Assembly (NCBI GenBank): GCA_039807445.1 | Contig: JBDHRG010000031.1 | Span: 1 to 26,511, forward strand | DNA: 26,511 bases | Direction: 5' to 3' | Source of the DNA: JBDHRG01 sp039807445 | GTDB taxonomy: Bacteria; Pseudomonadota; Gammaproteobacteria; Competibacterales; Competibacteraceae | Part shown: one piece after another, positions 9,218-16,953 of the stretch | Layout of the letters: every line of letters begins with the position of its first letter | Position numbering within the stretch: the first letter of the stretch is position 1 | Translations under genes and position numbers: made by a program | The notes under the pieces: generated by a model | Seen by the model: only the letters and a program-made list of their open reading frames with translations | The model's database searches: none | What the model was told of the DNA's origin: nothing

Positions 9218-9459
9218 ATGCCGATCATCAGCCAGTTCCTCGGCATCGTGATCTACATGTAACTGGCGCGACCACGCGCCGCCGCATTTCCACGCCTTTT
9301 ACGGCGAGTACGAGATCACCGTGACCATCGAGGGTGGCGTGGTTCAGGGCCGGTTTCCGAAGCGGGCGCTACGGCGCCGTGCTCGAGTGGCTCGACCTGC
9401 ACGCCGATGAGCTGCTCGACAACTGGCGTCTGGCACAGGCCGACAAACCAGTAAATAAC
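9218..9459 (+). pseudogene. DUF4160-family gene inactivated by two single-base insertions
   Basis: The frame from ATG 9218 reads MPIISQFLGIVIYM and hits TAA at 9260-9262. Removing one A there restores YWRDHAPPHFHAFYGEYEI, the DUF4160 hallmark. A second extra C near 9372-9376 breaks RALRAVLEWL. The third frame then continues LEWLDLHADELLDNWRL to about 9459, where the usual C-terminal end is missing. DUF4160 proteins are small, often paired with DUF2442 proteins, and of unknown function; no DUF2442 partner follows. It points away from vapBC and runs toward the 3' end of fliT. It is a clear recent pseudogene, because codons between the lesions are intact. Confidence 0.85.
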
Positions 9460-9496
9460 CCGCGACTGAAAGGCGGCTGTTCGCGGCGATACCGGC

Positions 9497-9787
9497 TCAG
9501 CCCTCGCCGTACGCGCCGCGGGCCTTGCGCCCGGCGGCGATCCGGGCGAGCTGGTCGGCGGCTTCGCGGCGGCCGGCGTCGGCGAGCCGGCGCGTCTGCG
9601 TGTCGAGCTCGAGCAGCGTGCCGCACAGCGCCTGCAAGGCCGCCGCGTCGAGCCCGGCCGGCGGCCAGGCGGCGAGCAGCGGCTCGCGGCGCGAAACCAG
9701 CACCTCGAGCCCTTCCCAGTCGCCCTGCGCCGCCGCCTCGAGCATCGCGCGGCTCGCCACCAGCAGTTCCTCGGCACCGGCGTTCAA
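9497..9787 (-). CDS. fliT: FliT-like flagellar chaperone
   Basis: From the TTG at 9785-9787 this is a 96-residue helical protein (NAGAEELLVASRAMLEA, then GDWEGLEVLVSRREPLL). The pattern, long helix then GDWE.L..L...R..L, is that of FliT, the chaperone for FliD that also moderates flagellar regulators in some species. The TTG overlaps the fliS stop as TTGA, the same coupling used by vapBC. A GTG at about 9758-9760 is an alternative with a GAGGAA upstream. FliT sequences diverge strongly, so the call depends on the fliD-fliS-fliT order. Confidence 0.75.
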   Translation of the reverse strand: MNAGAEELLVASRAMLEAAAQGDWEGLEVLVSRREPLLAAWPPAGLDAAALQALCGTLLELDTQTRRLADAGRREAADQLARIAAGRKARGAYGEG

Positions 9788-10161
9788 GCGATCGCGTCCC
9801 AGGCGGACTTGATCTCGCCGAGCAGCCCGGCGACCTCGTCGAGCATCGCGGCGTCGGCGCCACGGTGGGCCTCCATCAGCCGCCGCTGGGCGTAGTCGTA
9901 CAGCGCGTCGAGGTTGGCGGCGAGTTCGCCGCCGGCGCCGAGGTCCAGCCCGTCGCGCAGCCCGCCGACGATCGCGATCGCCTTGCTGATCGCCTCGCCG
10001 CGCGCGCCGATGTCGCCGCGCGCGAGGCAGCCCCTGGCCAGCGCGATGCGCTCGAGCGCACCCTCGAACAGCATCTGGATCAGCCGGTGCGGGCTGGCGC
10101 CGGCCGCGTCGGCGTCGGTCTTGATGGCCTGGTACTGGCGCAGTGCCGCTGCGGTGTTCAT
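9784..10161 (-). CDS. fliS: Flagellin export chaperone FliS
   Basis: This 125-residue protein opens MNTAAALRQYQAIKTD and contains GASPHRLIQMLFEGALERI, the conserved FliS helix, and a C-terminal LYDYAQRRLMEAHRG segment. FliS binds the flagellin C-terminus in the cytoplasm, keeps it unfolded and delivers it to the export gate. The open frame extends upstream through the G-rich repeat (encoding Pro/His filler), so the ATG at 10159-10161 is chosen for length and homology. It sits 88 bp after fliD, with a repeat element in the gap, and is coupled to fliT. Confidence 0.94.
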   Translation of the reverse strand: MNTAAALRQYQAIKTDADAAGASPHRLIQMLFEGALERIALARGCLARGDIGARGEAISKAIAIVGGLRDGLDLGAGGELAANLDALYDYAQRRLMEAHRGADAAMLDEVAGLLGEIKSAWDAIA

Positions 10162-10180
10162 CTGTTGCGTTCTCCGGTGA

Positions 10181-10243
10181 AGGGGTATGGGGAATGGGGA
10201 ATGGGGTAGTTGCTCCTTGCGCATCACCCATTCCTGATCACCC
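10181..10243. repeat. G-rich hairpin-type repeat element (copy between fliD and fliS)
   Basis: A short GGGGTAT/GGGGAAT run (10182-10206) is followed by a spacer and the partly complementary CCCATTCCTGATCACCC (10227-10243). It begins 6 bp past the fliD stop and is the least expanded copy of the same element family seen at 295-410, 6571-6712 and 12238-12307. Confidence 0.8.
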
Positions 10244-10249
10244 GGTTCG

Positions 10250-12205
10250 TCACTGCTTGCCCTTGCCACTCCAGGCGTCGATCTGCTGTTGCAGGAAGCC
10301 GCTGGTCGCGTTGAGCTGACTCATCGCCTTGTCCAGCGCGATGAACTGCTTGCGGTAACGCGCCTCCAGCCTGGTCAGACGCTCGGCGAGGTCAGTGCGC
10401 TGCTCCTGGATGCTGCCCACCTCGTCGCTCAGCGTCTGCGTGCGCGTGTCGAACTTGCCGTCCTTCTTCAGGAAGCCGTCGAGCAGCGTGTCCATCGCTG
10501 CCGCGAAACCGCCCGACAACGACACCGTGCCGCGCGCGCCGGTCGCGCCGCCGAGCACGTCGACCGACAGCCCCTCGGCGTCGCCGGTCTTGGCGCTCAG
10601 GCGGATGCCGTCGCCCTCGGCCACCACGCCGCCGATCTTGCCCGCGGCCGTCACCAGTGCCTGACCGTCGACGATGCCGAGGGCTCCCGCATTGGCCACC
10701 GCCGAGAATTCGACGCTGGCCTTGCCGGCGAACTTGGCCGACGTGAGCAGCAGGCGCTGATTGTCGCTGTCGTACGCGACCGTCACCGAGGTGCCTCCGG
10801 CGCTGATCGCGGCGTCGCCGTTGATTTTTTGCTGCAAATGGCTTGCCAGCTGCGCCGTGGTATAGGTGCCGGCATCGAGCGTGATGGGGCCACTGCCGAC
10901 GCCGTCGACCTTCACGGTGAAGCTCTCGTTGCCGGCGAGCGTCACGTCGCCGGTAACGCTGCCGAGCGTACCGCTGTAGCTCGCCGGCACCTGCGTGACT
11001 TCGACCGCGTAGCTGCCGGGCCGAGTCTTCGACGCGTGCGTGCCGTAGGCCAGCTTCGGATCGCTGGTGGCGCCGACCTTGGCGAACAGCGCCGCCACCC
11101 CTGCGGCATCGTCGCCGAGCGCCTGCTGCAGCTTGGTGCCGTCGAGCTTCAGCGTGCCGTCGCGGTTGGTGCTGACGCCGATGTCGATCAGCGCTTTCAC
11201 CTGGCCGGTGGCGCCCGGGACGACCGCCGTCACCTGGCGGCGCATCTCCGCCAGCATCGCGCGCACGCTGGAGTCGCCGACCAGCGCGCCGCGCTCGCCG
11301 GTCTTGGCGTTGACGGCGGTCGCCTTGCTGGCGAACTCCATGAACTTGTTGTACGCATCGACGAAGGCCTGCACGCCCTTGGTCGCGGCGCTGCTGTCGG
11401 CGGCGACGGCGAGCGAGGTCGGCGCGCCCGGCTTGGCGGACTTCAGGTTCAGCGTCACCCCCGGGATCGCGCCGGCTACCGAGTTGCCGGCGCTGGTGAT
11501 GGCGAGGCCGTCGACCGTGAGCTTGGCGTCCTGCGCCTCGACGGTCTGCGTCAGCTCCTTGCTGCCGGCGCTGTAGCTCAGCCCGGCGATGCCGGTGACT
11601 TCGAGCGCGTTCTTCGCGCCGCTGTCCTTGGCGCCGAGCACCAGGCGGTAGCCGCTACCGTCGTTGACGATGCTCGCGCTGACGCCGATGTCGGCCTGGT
11701 TGATCGCATCGCGCAACCCGGACAAGGTGTTGTTGCTGGCGTCGACCGTGATCGTTTTGGTCTCGCGGTCCGGATTGACGCTGAAGGTGTTGCCGTCGGC
11801 GCTGTAGGTGCCGAAGCGGAAGCTCAGCGTGCCGGTGCCGACCACGCTGTCGACGCTGGCATGGGCGCCCGAGGCGAGCTTCTGCGCCTGCGCGAGTTGC
11901 TCGACCTCGATCGAGTAGCTGCCGGGCTTGGCCGCGGCGCTGACGCTGGCGCCGAGCAGCTCGGCGTTGCCGACGCTGGCGCTGACGGCGTCGAATTTCG
12001 ACGCCGCGTTCAGCCCCTGCACCGCGCGCTGCAGCTCCGACACCGCGCCCTTGAACGAGCCGAGCGCGGTGAGCTGCGCCTGCAGCCTGGCCTCCTGACT
12101 GTCCAGGCGCTTCGTCGCCGGCGTCTTCTCGGCGCTGATCAGCTGCGAGACGATCGAGTTGACGTCCAGCCCCGATCCCATGCCCGAAACCGTGATGCCC
12201 GCCAT
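10250..12205 (-). CDS. fliD: Flagellar filament cap protein FliD (HAP2)
   Basis: This 651-residue protein starts MAGITVSGMGSGLDVNSIVS, the standard FliD opening. The frame is open upstream through repeat sequence, but the ATG at 12203-12205 has GGAGG 8 nt before it. The middle carries the variable FliD domains (KPGSYSIEVEQLAQAQKL near the N-terminal third and a second GSYAVEVTQV unit near residue 400). The C-terminus is coiled coil ending LNATSGFLQQQIDAWSG. FliD caps the growing filament and catalyses flagellin insertion; in pathogens it can also be an adhesin. At 651 residues it is longer than many (about 470), through extra mid-domain repeats. Confidence 0.95.
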   Translation of the reverse strand: MAGITVSGMGSGLDVNSIVSQLISAEKTPATKRLDSQEARLQAQLTALGSFKGAVSELQRAVQGLNAASKFDAVSASVGNAELLGASVSAAAKPGSYSIEVEQLAQAQKLASGAHASVDSVVGTGTLSFRFGTYSADGNTFSVNPDRETKTITVDASNNTLSGLRDAINQADIGVSASIVNDGSGYRLVLGAKDSGAKNALEVTGIAGLSYSAGSKELTQTVEAQDAKLTVDGLAITSAGNSVAGAIPGVTLNLKSAKPGAPTSLAVAADSSAATKGVQAFVDAYNKFMEFASKATAVNAKTGERGALVGDSSVRAMLAEMRRQVTAVVPGATGQVKALIDIGVSTNRDGTLKLDGTKLQQALGDDAAGVAALFAKVGATSDPKLAYGTHASKTRPGSYAVEVTQVPASYSGTLGSVTGDVTLAGNESFTVKVDGVGSGPITLDAGTYTTAQLASHLQQKINGDAAISAGGTSVTVAYDSDNQRLLLTSAKFAGKASVEFSAVANAGALGIVDGQALVTAAGKIGGVVAEGDGIRLSAKTGDAEGLSVDVLGGATGARGTVSLSGGFAAAMDTLLDGFLKKDGKFDTRTQTLSDEVGSIQEQRTDLAERLTRLEARYRKQFIALDKAMSQLNATSGFLQQQIDAWSGKGKQ

Positions 12206-12237
12206 GTCCGTGTCCTCCCGTGAATCCCGATCATCAA

Positions 12238-12307
12238 CGGGGAATGAGGGATGAGGAATGGAGCATGAGGTGCTGTTGCCGCGCGCCTCATGACCCATTT
12301 CTCATCG
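12238..12307. repeat. Hairpin-type repeat element between flagellin and fliD
   Basis: Arms at 12251-12270 (ATGAGGAATGGAGCATGAGG) and 12286-12305 are complementary at 17 of 20 positions around a 15-nt loop. A GGGGAATGAGG start extends the left arm. This copy is the least repetitive and best shows that the family is basically an inverted repeat. Confidence 0.8.
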
Positions 12308-12343
12308 CTCGTACCCCGATCGAAGCAAGCCCCGGGGCTGCCG

Positions 12344-12379
12344 GCGCCGGAACCCCCGTGTGTCAGGGGGCTCCGGCGT
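12344..12379 (-). terminator. Strong hairpin just after flagellin (probable transcript end or 3' stabiliser)
   Basis: Arms 12346-12357 and 12366-12377 pair over 12 bp with one G-U, around an 8-nt loop, ten bases past the flagellin stop. Only a weak T-rich stretch follows on the minus strand (TTGCTT after a second small hairpin), so it is not a textbook intrinsic terminator. It may partly terminate transcription and protect abundant flagellin mRNA. Confidence 0.6.
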
Positions 12380-12388
12380 CGCGGTGGA

Positions 12389-14323
12389 TCAGCGCAGCAG
12401 CGACATCACGTTCTGGCTGCTCTGGTTGGCCTGCGCCAGCATCGCCATGCCGGCCTGCTGCAGCACCTGCGCCTTGCTCATCGTCTGCGTCTCGGCGGCG
12501 AAGTCGGCGTCCTGGATGCGGCCACGGGCGGAGGCGATGTTCTCCGACACGTTCTGCAGGTTGCTGATGGTCGAGGTCAGGCGGTTCTGGAACGCACCCA
12601 ACTGGCCGCGGCTGTCGTCGATCTTCTTCAGCGCCTCGTCGATGCGCTTGATCGCGACCGCCGCGTTCTCGGTCGTCGACACGTCCAGCCCCGAGCCGAT
12701 CGCCTCGTCCGAGCCGCCCTGGTTGACCAGGCCCAGCACCGCCAGGTTGCCGGCATTGCCTTCGACCTTGACGTCGGCGCCGTTATCACCGGTCAGCGTC
12801 AGCTTGCCGGTCTGGTTGACCACCGCGCCGAAGCCGCCGGCCGCGGCACCCGCACCGTCATCGACCTTGATGTTCAGACCCGAGGACGAGGTCAGCTTCA
12901 GCTTGCCGTCGCTGCCGGCCGAGGCGACCACGCCCTGCAGGCTGGCACCGTTGATGGTGTCGACGACGCTGTTGAGCGACAGCGCGCCAGAAAGGTCGAC
13001 CGAGACGCCGTTGATGAAGGTCGCGCCCACATTGGCAATGTCGACGCTGACGTCGACCACGTTGCTGGCCGAAGCCTTGACGCCGGTCTTGTCGCTGATC
13101 GAGTTGATCGCGGCAGCCTTGGCGGCGGCGCTGCCGTCGCTGCCGGTGTCGACCTTCAGTGCGACGCCGTTGATCTTGATGTCCATGGTCTCGGTCAGAC
13201 CGCCGGTGCCCACCGACGCGCCGCTGACGCTGTTGGCGGTGTTGCTGACGTTGAAGCCCATGGCTTGCACGTCGCTCTCGGTAGCGGTCGCCGTCACGCT
13301 GCCCTTGCCGATCTGGATGTCGGAACCGTCGGCGCTCTTCAGCGACACGTAGCCCTGATTGGTGCCAGCGGTCAGGCCAGCCTTGGCGGCGTCGCCAGCG
13401 GCGTTCTCGCTGATGGTGATGGTGGCGCCGGTGGTGTTCGCCAGCACCAGCTGACCCTGGCCGTTGAGGCTGGCGGTGACACCGGCGACTTCCTGGTTGA
13501 TGCGCTTGGCGAAGTCTTGCAGGTTCGCGGCATCGCTGACGGTGACCGCGGCGGCGCCGTTGACCGCGATCGTGATGCCCTTGATCGGCTGGTCGGCGAC
13601 CACGCCACCCTTGACCGTGTTGTAGGCGGTGGCGGTGACGCCGGTATCGGGGGTCTTGGCATTGATCGCGTCGGCGACGTTCTTGGCGAAGTTGCCGGCG
13701 CTGGCGGCGACCGCGCCCAGATCGACGCCGTTGATCGCGACGTCGCCGGCAGCGATGGCAGCGCTGGCGACACGGCCGCCGTTAAGCTCACCGAGGCCGG
13801 TGTAGCCGTTCAGATTCAGATCCTTGGAGCTGGCCGAGGCGATCGAGATGCTCATCGTCTCGCCGGCGTTGGCGCCGATCTGGAAGCTCTTGCCCTTGGC
13901 GGTGCCGTCGAGCAGCTTGGTGCCGTTGAACGACGTGGTGCCGGCGATGCGATCGAGTTCCTGGGTCAGCTGGTCGACCTCGTCCTGGATCGACTTGCGG
14001 TCCGAGGCGCTGTTGGAGTCGTTCGAGGACTGCACCGCCAGCTCGCGCATGCGCTGCAGGATGTTGGTGCTCTCCTGCAGCGCGCCTTCAGCGGTCTGCG
14101 CCACCGAGATGCCGTCGTTGGCGTTGCGCACCGCCTGGTTCAGGCCCTTGACCTGCGAGGTCATGCGGTCGGTGATCGCGAGCCCCGCGGCGTCGTCCTT
14201 GGCGCTGTTGATGCGCAGGCCCGACGACAGGCGCTGCATCGCGGTGCTCAGCGTGCCCTGCGAGCCGTTCAGCTGGCGCTGCGCGTTCAGTGCGCCGAGA
14301 TTGGTGTTGATGCCGATGGCCAT
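12389..14323 (-). CDS. fliC: Flagellin (filament subunit), large variant
   Basis: At 644 residues this is well above the roughly 280-500 usual for flagellins. The N-terminal D0/D1 (MAIGINTNLGALNAQRQL, then LSSGLRINSAKDDAAGLAI) and C-terminal D1/D0 (ENIASARGRIQDADFAAET to SSQNVMSLLR) are canonical. LQRMRELAVQSSND is the TLR5-recognised type. The central 170-540 region is Ala/Gly/Thr/Val-rich with repeated beta-type units, many Ser/Thr residues and no Cys, so it offers many O-glycosylation positions for the sugar made by the adjacent operon. An AAGGAGAG site lies about 8 nt before the ATG, and a sigma-28 promoter lies about 100 bp upstream. The only flagellin gene in this window. Confidence 0.97.
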   Translation of the reverse strand: MAIGINTNLGALNAQRQLNGSQGTLSTAMQRLSSGLRINSAKDDAAGLAITDRMTSQVKGLNQAVRNANDGISVAQTAEGALQESTNILQRMRELAVQSSNDSNSASDRKSIQDEVDQLTQELDRIAGTTSFNGTKLLDGTAKGKSFQIGANAGETMSISIASASSKDLNLNGYTGLGELNGGRVASAAIAAGDVAINGVDLGAVAASAGNFAKNVADAINAKTPDTGVTATAYNTVKGGVVADQPIKGITIAVNGAAAVTVSDAANLQDFAKRINQEVAGVTASLNGQGQLVLANTTGATITISENAAGDAAKAGLTAGTNQGYVSLKSADGSDIQIGKGSVTATATESDVQAMGFNVSNTANSVSGASVGTGGLTETMDIKINGVALKVDTGSDGSAAAKAAAINSISDKTGVKASASNVVDVSVDIANVGATFINGVSVDLSGALSLNSVVDTINGASLQGVVASAGSDGKLKLTSSSGLNIKVDDGAGAAAGGFGAVVNQTGKLTLTGDNGADVKVEGNAGNLAVLGLVNQGGSDEAIGSGLDVSTTENAAVAIKRIDEALKKIDDSRGQLGAFQNRLTSTISNLQNVSENIASARGRIQDADFAAETQTMSKAQVLQQAGMAMLAQANQSSQNVMSLLR

Positions 14324-14356
14324 CGTCTTGCTCTCCTTCGTCGTATCAGAGCATCC

Positions 14357-14373
14357 CGGCCGGCTTCCGGCCG
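14357..14373 (-). other. Small hairpin in the flagellin 5' leader
   Basis: CGGCCGG-CTT-CCGGCCG forms a perfect 7-bp stem with a 3-nt loop between the sigma-28 promoter and the ribosome site of flagellin. It could stabilise the mRNA or be a protein-binding site. No known leader family is recognised. Confidence 0.4.
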
Positions 14374-14419
14374 AGTGGTTCGAGTCCCGGCCCGAGGTGC
14401 TGGCCGGCTCTGTTGCTGG

Positions 14420-14446
14420 ATATCGGCACCACCCCAGCGGGCTTTA
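14420..14446 (-). promoter_or_regulatory. Sigma-28 (FliA) promoter of flagellin
   Basis: The minus strand reads TAAAGCCC, 11 bases, then GCCGATAT. The enterobacterial consensus is TAAAGTTT-N11-GCCGATAA, so spacing is exact, TAAA and GCCGATA are intact, and only the downstream half of the -35 differs. Transcription should start about 90 nt before the flagellin ATG. Confidence 0.9.
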
Positions 14447-14501
14447 GCGACGAAGGCCGAATTTTTTGCGCCCGCACCCTGCGGACGCGGCCGGCGCTCG
14501 G

Positions 14502-16946
14502 TCAGACCGGCTCGGCCGAACGCCCGCTGCGGGCCAAGGCGTGCGCGAGGTTGGTGCGCGCGCCCGCATGCGTCGGGTCGAGCACCAGCGCCCGCCCGCA
14601 CGCCGCCACGGCGGCGGCAGGATCGCCGGCGCGCAGCAGCGCTGCGGCCAGATCGCTGTGCAGGTCGGCGTCGTCAGGCAGCGAAACCAGCGCCTGGCGG
14701 TAGGCGGCGGCCGCCTCGGTGAAACGTCCGAGCCGGTACAGCGCCAGGCCGCGGTGGGCGTGCGCACGCGCCAGCCCCGGCGTCAGCGCCAAAGCGCGCT
14801 CGAGCCAGCGCAGCGCCATTGCCGGCGCCTCGCGCTGCAGCGCCAGCATGCCGAGCCGGTGCAACGCCTCCGGGTGGTGCGGATCGGCGAGCAGCGCCCG
14901 ACGCAGACGCCGCTCGGCTTCGTCGAGGCGCCCTTGCTGCTGCGCCTCCAGCGCCGCATCGATCCAGAACGGCCGTACCTGTTCGAGCCAGTCGGCGAAG
15001 CGTTCGCCGCGGGCCTCGAGGCCGGCTTCGCTGCGGCTCGCGGCGACGAAGGCGTCGAATGCCGACGTATCCTCCGGCCGTGCGAGTATGGCGCGACGCA
15101 GTGCCGCGCGCGCCTCGTCGTGTTCGCCGAGCGCCAGCAGCAGCAGCGCCAGGTCGTGCTGCAGCCCCTCCCCGGCCGGCGCGTACGGCAGCGCCCGCTC
15201 GAGCAATTGCAGCGCGAGCGTATAGCGGCCGCGGCGGCTGGCCAGCCGCGCCAGCAGCAGCGCCGCACGCCAGGTCTCCGGCGCCAATTCGAGCACCTGC
15301 TCGGCGTATTGCACGGCTTGCTCGGCATCGCCGACCACGTCCAGGCGCTCGGCCTCGGCCAGCGCCTGGTCGAGCAGCGCGCGCTGCGGATGGGCTTGCG
15401 GCTGCGCGTCGCGCCATTCGGTCAGCGCCACCGCAACCTCGGACAGCACCTCGCTCCAGGGCCGGTCCCAGGGGCGCCGCACCAGCTCGACGTTCGGCCA
15501 CCAGGGGTAACGCGCTTGGCCCAGATCGTCCCAGCTGTTGGCCAGCGCCAAGCGCAGCACCGGCGCACCCATCGCGGCTGCCTGCTCGGCGACTGCCGTA
15601 CCGACCGAGATCACGAAGTCGAGGCCAGCCATCAAGGCGCCCACGCTCTCGAGGTCGCCCTTGAGGTCGAGATCCGGCCAGCGCTCGATGCGCACCCCGA
15701 ACAGGGCTTCGGCATCGATCAGTTCGGCTTCGCAGTCGCCGTACTGCAGGTTGACGAAGTGCACGCCCGCCTGCTGCAGCACTTCGGCCCATTCGGTGAG
15801 CTCGGCGTAATGGCGGGTGCGCTCTTGCCGCAGGTTGCCACTGCGCCAGCAGATGCCGATTTTCGGCCCCGGCCCCAGGCGCGCCAGGCGGCGGCGCCAG
15901 AGCGCGGCGCGTTCGGAGTCGGGCAGCAGGTAGCGCGGCGCGTGCCGCTCGAAGCTCGCGAGTTCGGGACGCAGGTACAGCGGCAGCGAGCCGATCGGCA
16001 CCTGGCAGTCGTAGTCGGACGGATCGACGAGCTCGCGCCCGTCGGCATCGACCGTCGGCGCCCGCACCGTGAACTCGGGGTAAGTGCGCTGGAACAGTCC
16101 GACCAGACGCGGCTCGCACTCCAGGATCACGTGTCCGCCGAGCCCCACCAGATCGGTCAGACACGAGCCGAAGAACAGCTCGTCACCTAAGCCCTGCTCG
16201 CGCCACACCAGCAGCCGGCGCCCCGCCAGCGACTCGCCCTGCCAGCGCGGTGCCTGCACGGCGCGCATCAGCGCCGGCGCGTCGTGACCGACCAGCCCGC
16301 GTTCGAAACGCCGCTCGTAGCAAGCCCAGCCCTCGGCCAGCTCGCCGAGCATCAGCTTCGGGAAAGCGCTGAACAGCTCCTTCGAGGCCCGCATCGCCTC
16401 CGAGCGGATGCGCTCGAGGTACGCCAGCGCCGCCCGCGGCTGATCCTTCGCCCGCGCGATGACGCACAAGTTGAGCCAGGCCGCCTCGAAGCCGGGCTGC
16501 AGCTCGACGGCGGCGCGCACCTGCGCCTCGGCTGCTTCGGTCTGGCCCAGCGTGTACAGCGTCATGCCGAGGCGGTTGCGCACGCCGGCTTCATCGGGGT
16601 CGAGCGCGTGCGCGTGCTCGAGCAGCGCGAGTGCGCGCTCCCAATGGCCAGCCTGGGACCAGACCAGGCCGAGATCGGACAGCACGCCGACGTGGTCGGG
16701 CGCCAGCTCGCGTGCGCGCTCCAGCGACGCGACGGCTTCGCTCAGGCGGCGCAGCTCGCCGTAACACTGCCCCAGCCGATGGTGGACCTCGTGATCGGTC
16801 GGCCGCAGCTCGCGCAGCGCCTCGAGCGTCGTCGCGAGTTCGGCGAGATCGCCGCGCGCGAGCGCCATTTCGGCTTCCCGCTCGAGACGCTTGGCCCGCT
16901 TGCGCCTGAGCTTGGCGGATCCCTGTATACGCATACGCTCGTCCAT
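14502..16946 (-). CDS. TPR protein with glycosyltransferase-like core, probable flagellin glycosyltransferase
   Basis: This 814-residue protein has three parts: TPR helices at about 35-185 (LRPTDHEVHHRLGQCYGELR, LAPDHVGVLSDLGLVWSQAG), a GT-B-like core at about 230-530, and more TPRs at about 535-810. The core shows WQGESLAGRRLLVWREQGLG near its start and VSVGTAVAEQAAAMGAPVL near its end, the pattern of TPR-linked transferases related to GT9/SPINDLY-like proteins. Such genes often sit beside flagellin and nonulosonate genes and are thought to glycosylate flagellin. It is the last gene of the sugar operon, 7 bp after the upstream methylase, with a GAGG ribosome site 5 nt before the ATG, and it lies next to the flagellin promoter. 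No Maf-type transferase is present here. The activity is inference from architecture and context. Confidence 0.75.
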   Translation of the reverse strand: MDERMRIQGSAKLRRKRAKRLEREAEMALARGDLAELATTLEALRELRPTDHEVHHRLGQCYGELRRLSEAVASLERARELAPDHVGVLSDLGLVWSQAGHWERALALLEHAHALDPDEAGVRNRLGMTLYTLGQTEAAEAQVRAAVELQPGFEAAWLNLCVIARAKDQPRAALAYLERIRSEAMRASKELFSAFPKLMLGELAEGWACYERRFERGLVGHDAPALMRAVQAPRWQGESLAGRRLLVWREQGLGDELFFGSCLTDLVGLGGHVILECEPRLVGLFQRTYPEFTVRAPTVDADGRELVDPSDYDCQVPIGSLPLYLRPELASFERHAPRYLLPDSERAALWRRRLARLGPGPKIGICWRSGNLRQERTRHYAELTEWAEVLQQAGVHFVNLQYGDCEAELIDAEALFGVRIERWPDLDLKGDLESVGALMAGLDFVISVGTAVAEQAAAMGAPVLRLALANSWDDLGQARYPWWPNVELVRRPWDRPWSEVLSEVAVALTEWRDAQPQAHPQRALLDQALAEAERLDVVGDAEQAVQYAEQVLELAPETWRAALLLARLASRRGRYTLALQLLERALPYAPAGEGLQHDLALLLLALGEHDEARAALRRAILARPEDTSAFDAFVAASRSEAGLEARGERFADWLEQVRPFWIDAALEAQQQGRLDEAERRLRRALLADPHHPEALHRLGMLALQREAPAMALRWLERALALTPGLARAHAHRGLALYRLGRFTEAAAAYRQALVSLPDDADLHSDLAAALLRAGDPAAAVAACGRALVLDPTHAGARTNLAHALARSGRSAEPV

Positions 16947-16953
16947 GCTCGCC

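Noticed and set aside
14462..14488. An 8-bp hairpin beside a run of six T, taken at first as terminator of the sugar operon.
   Set aside because: On the minus strand the hairpin is followed by A residues, not T, so it cannot act as an intrinsic terminator there; no plus-strand gene needs one either.
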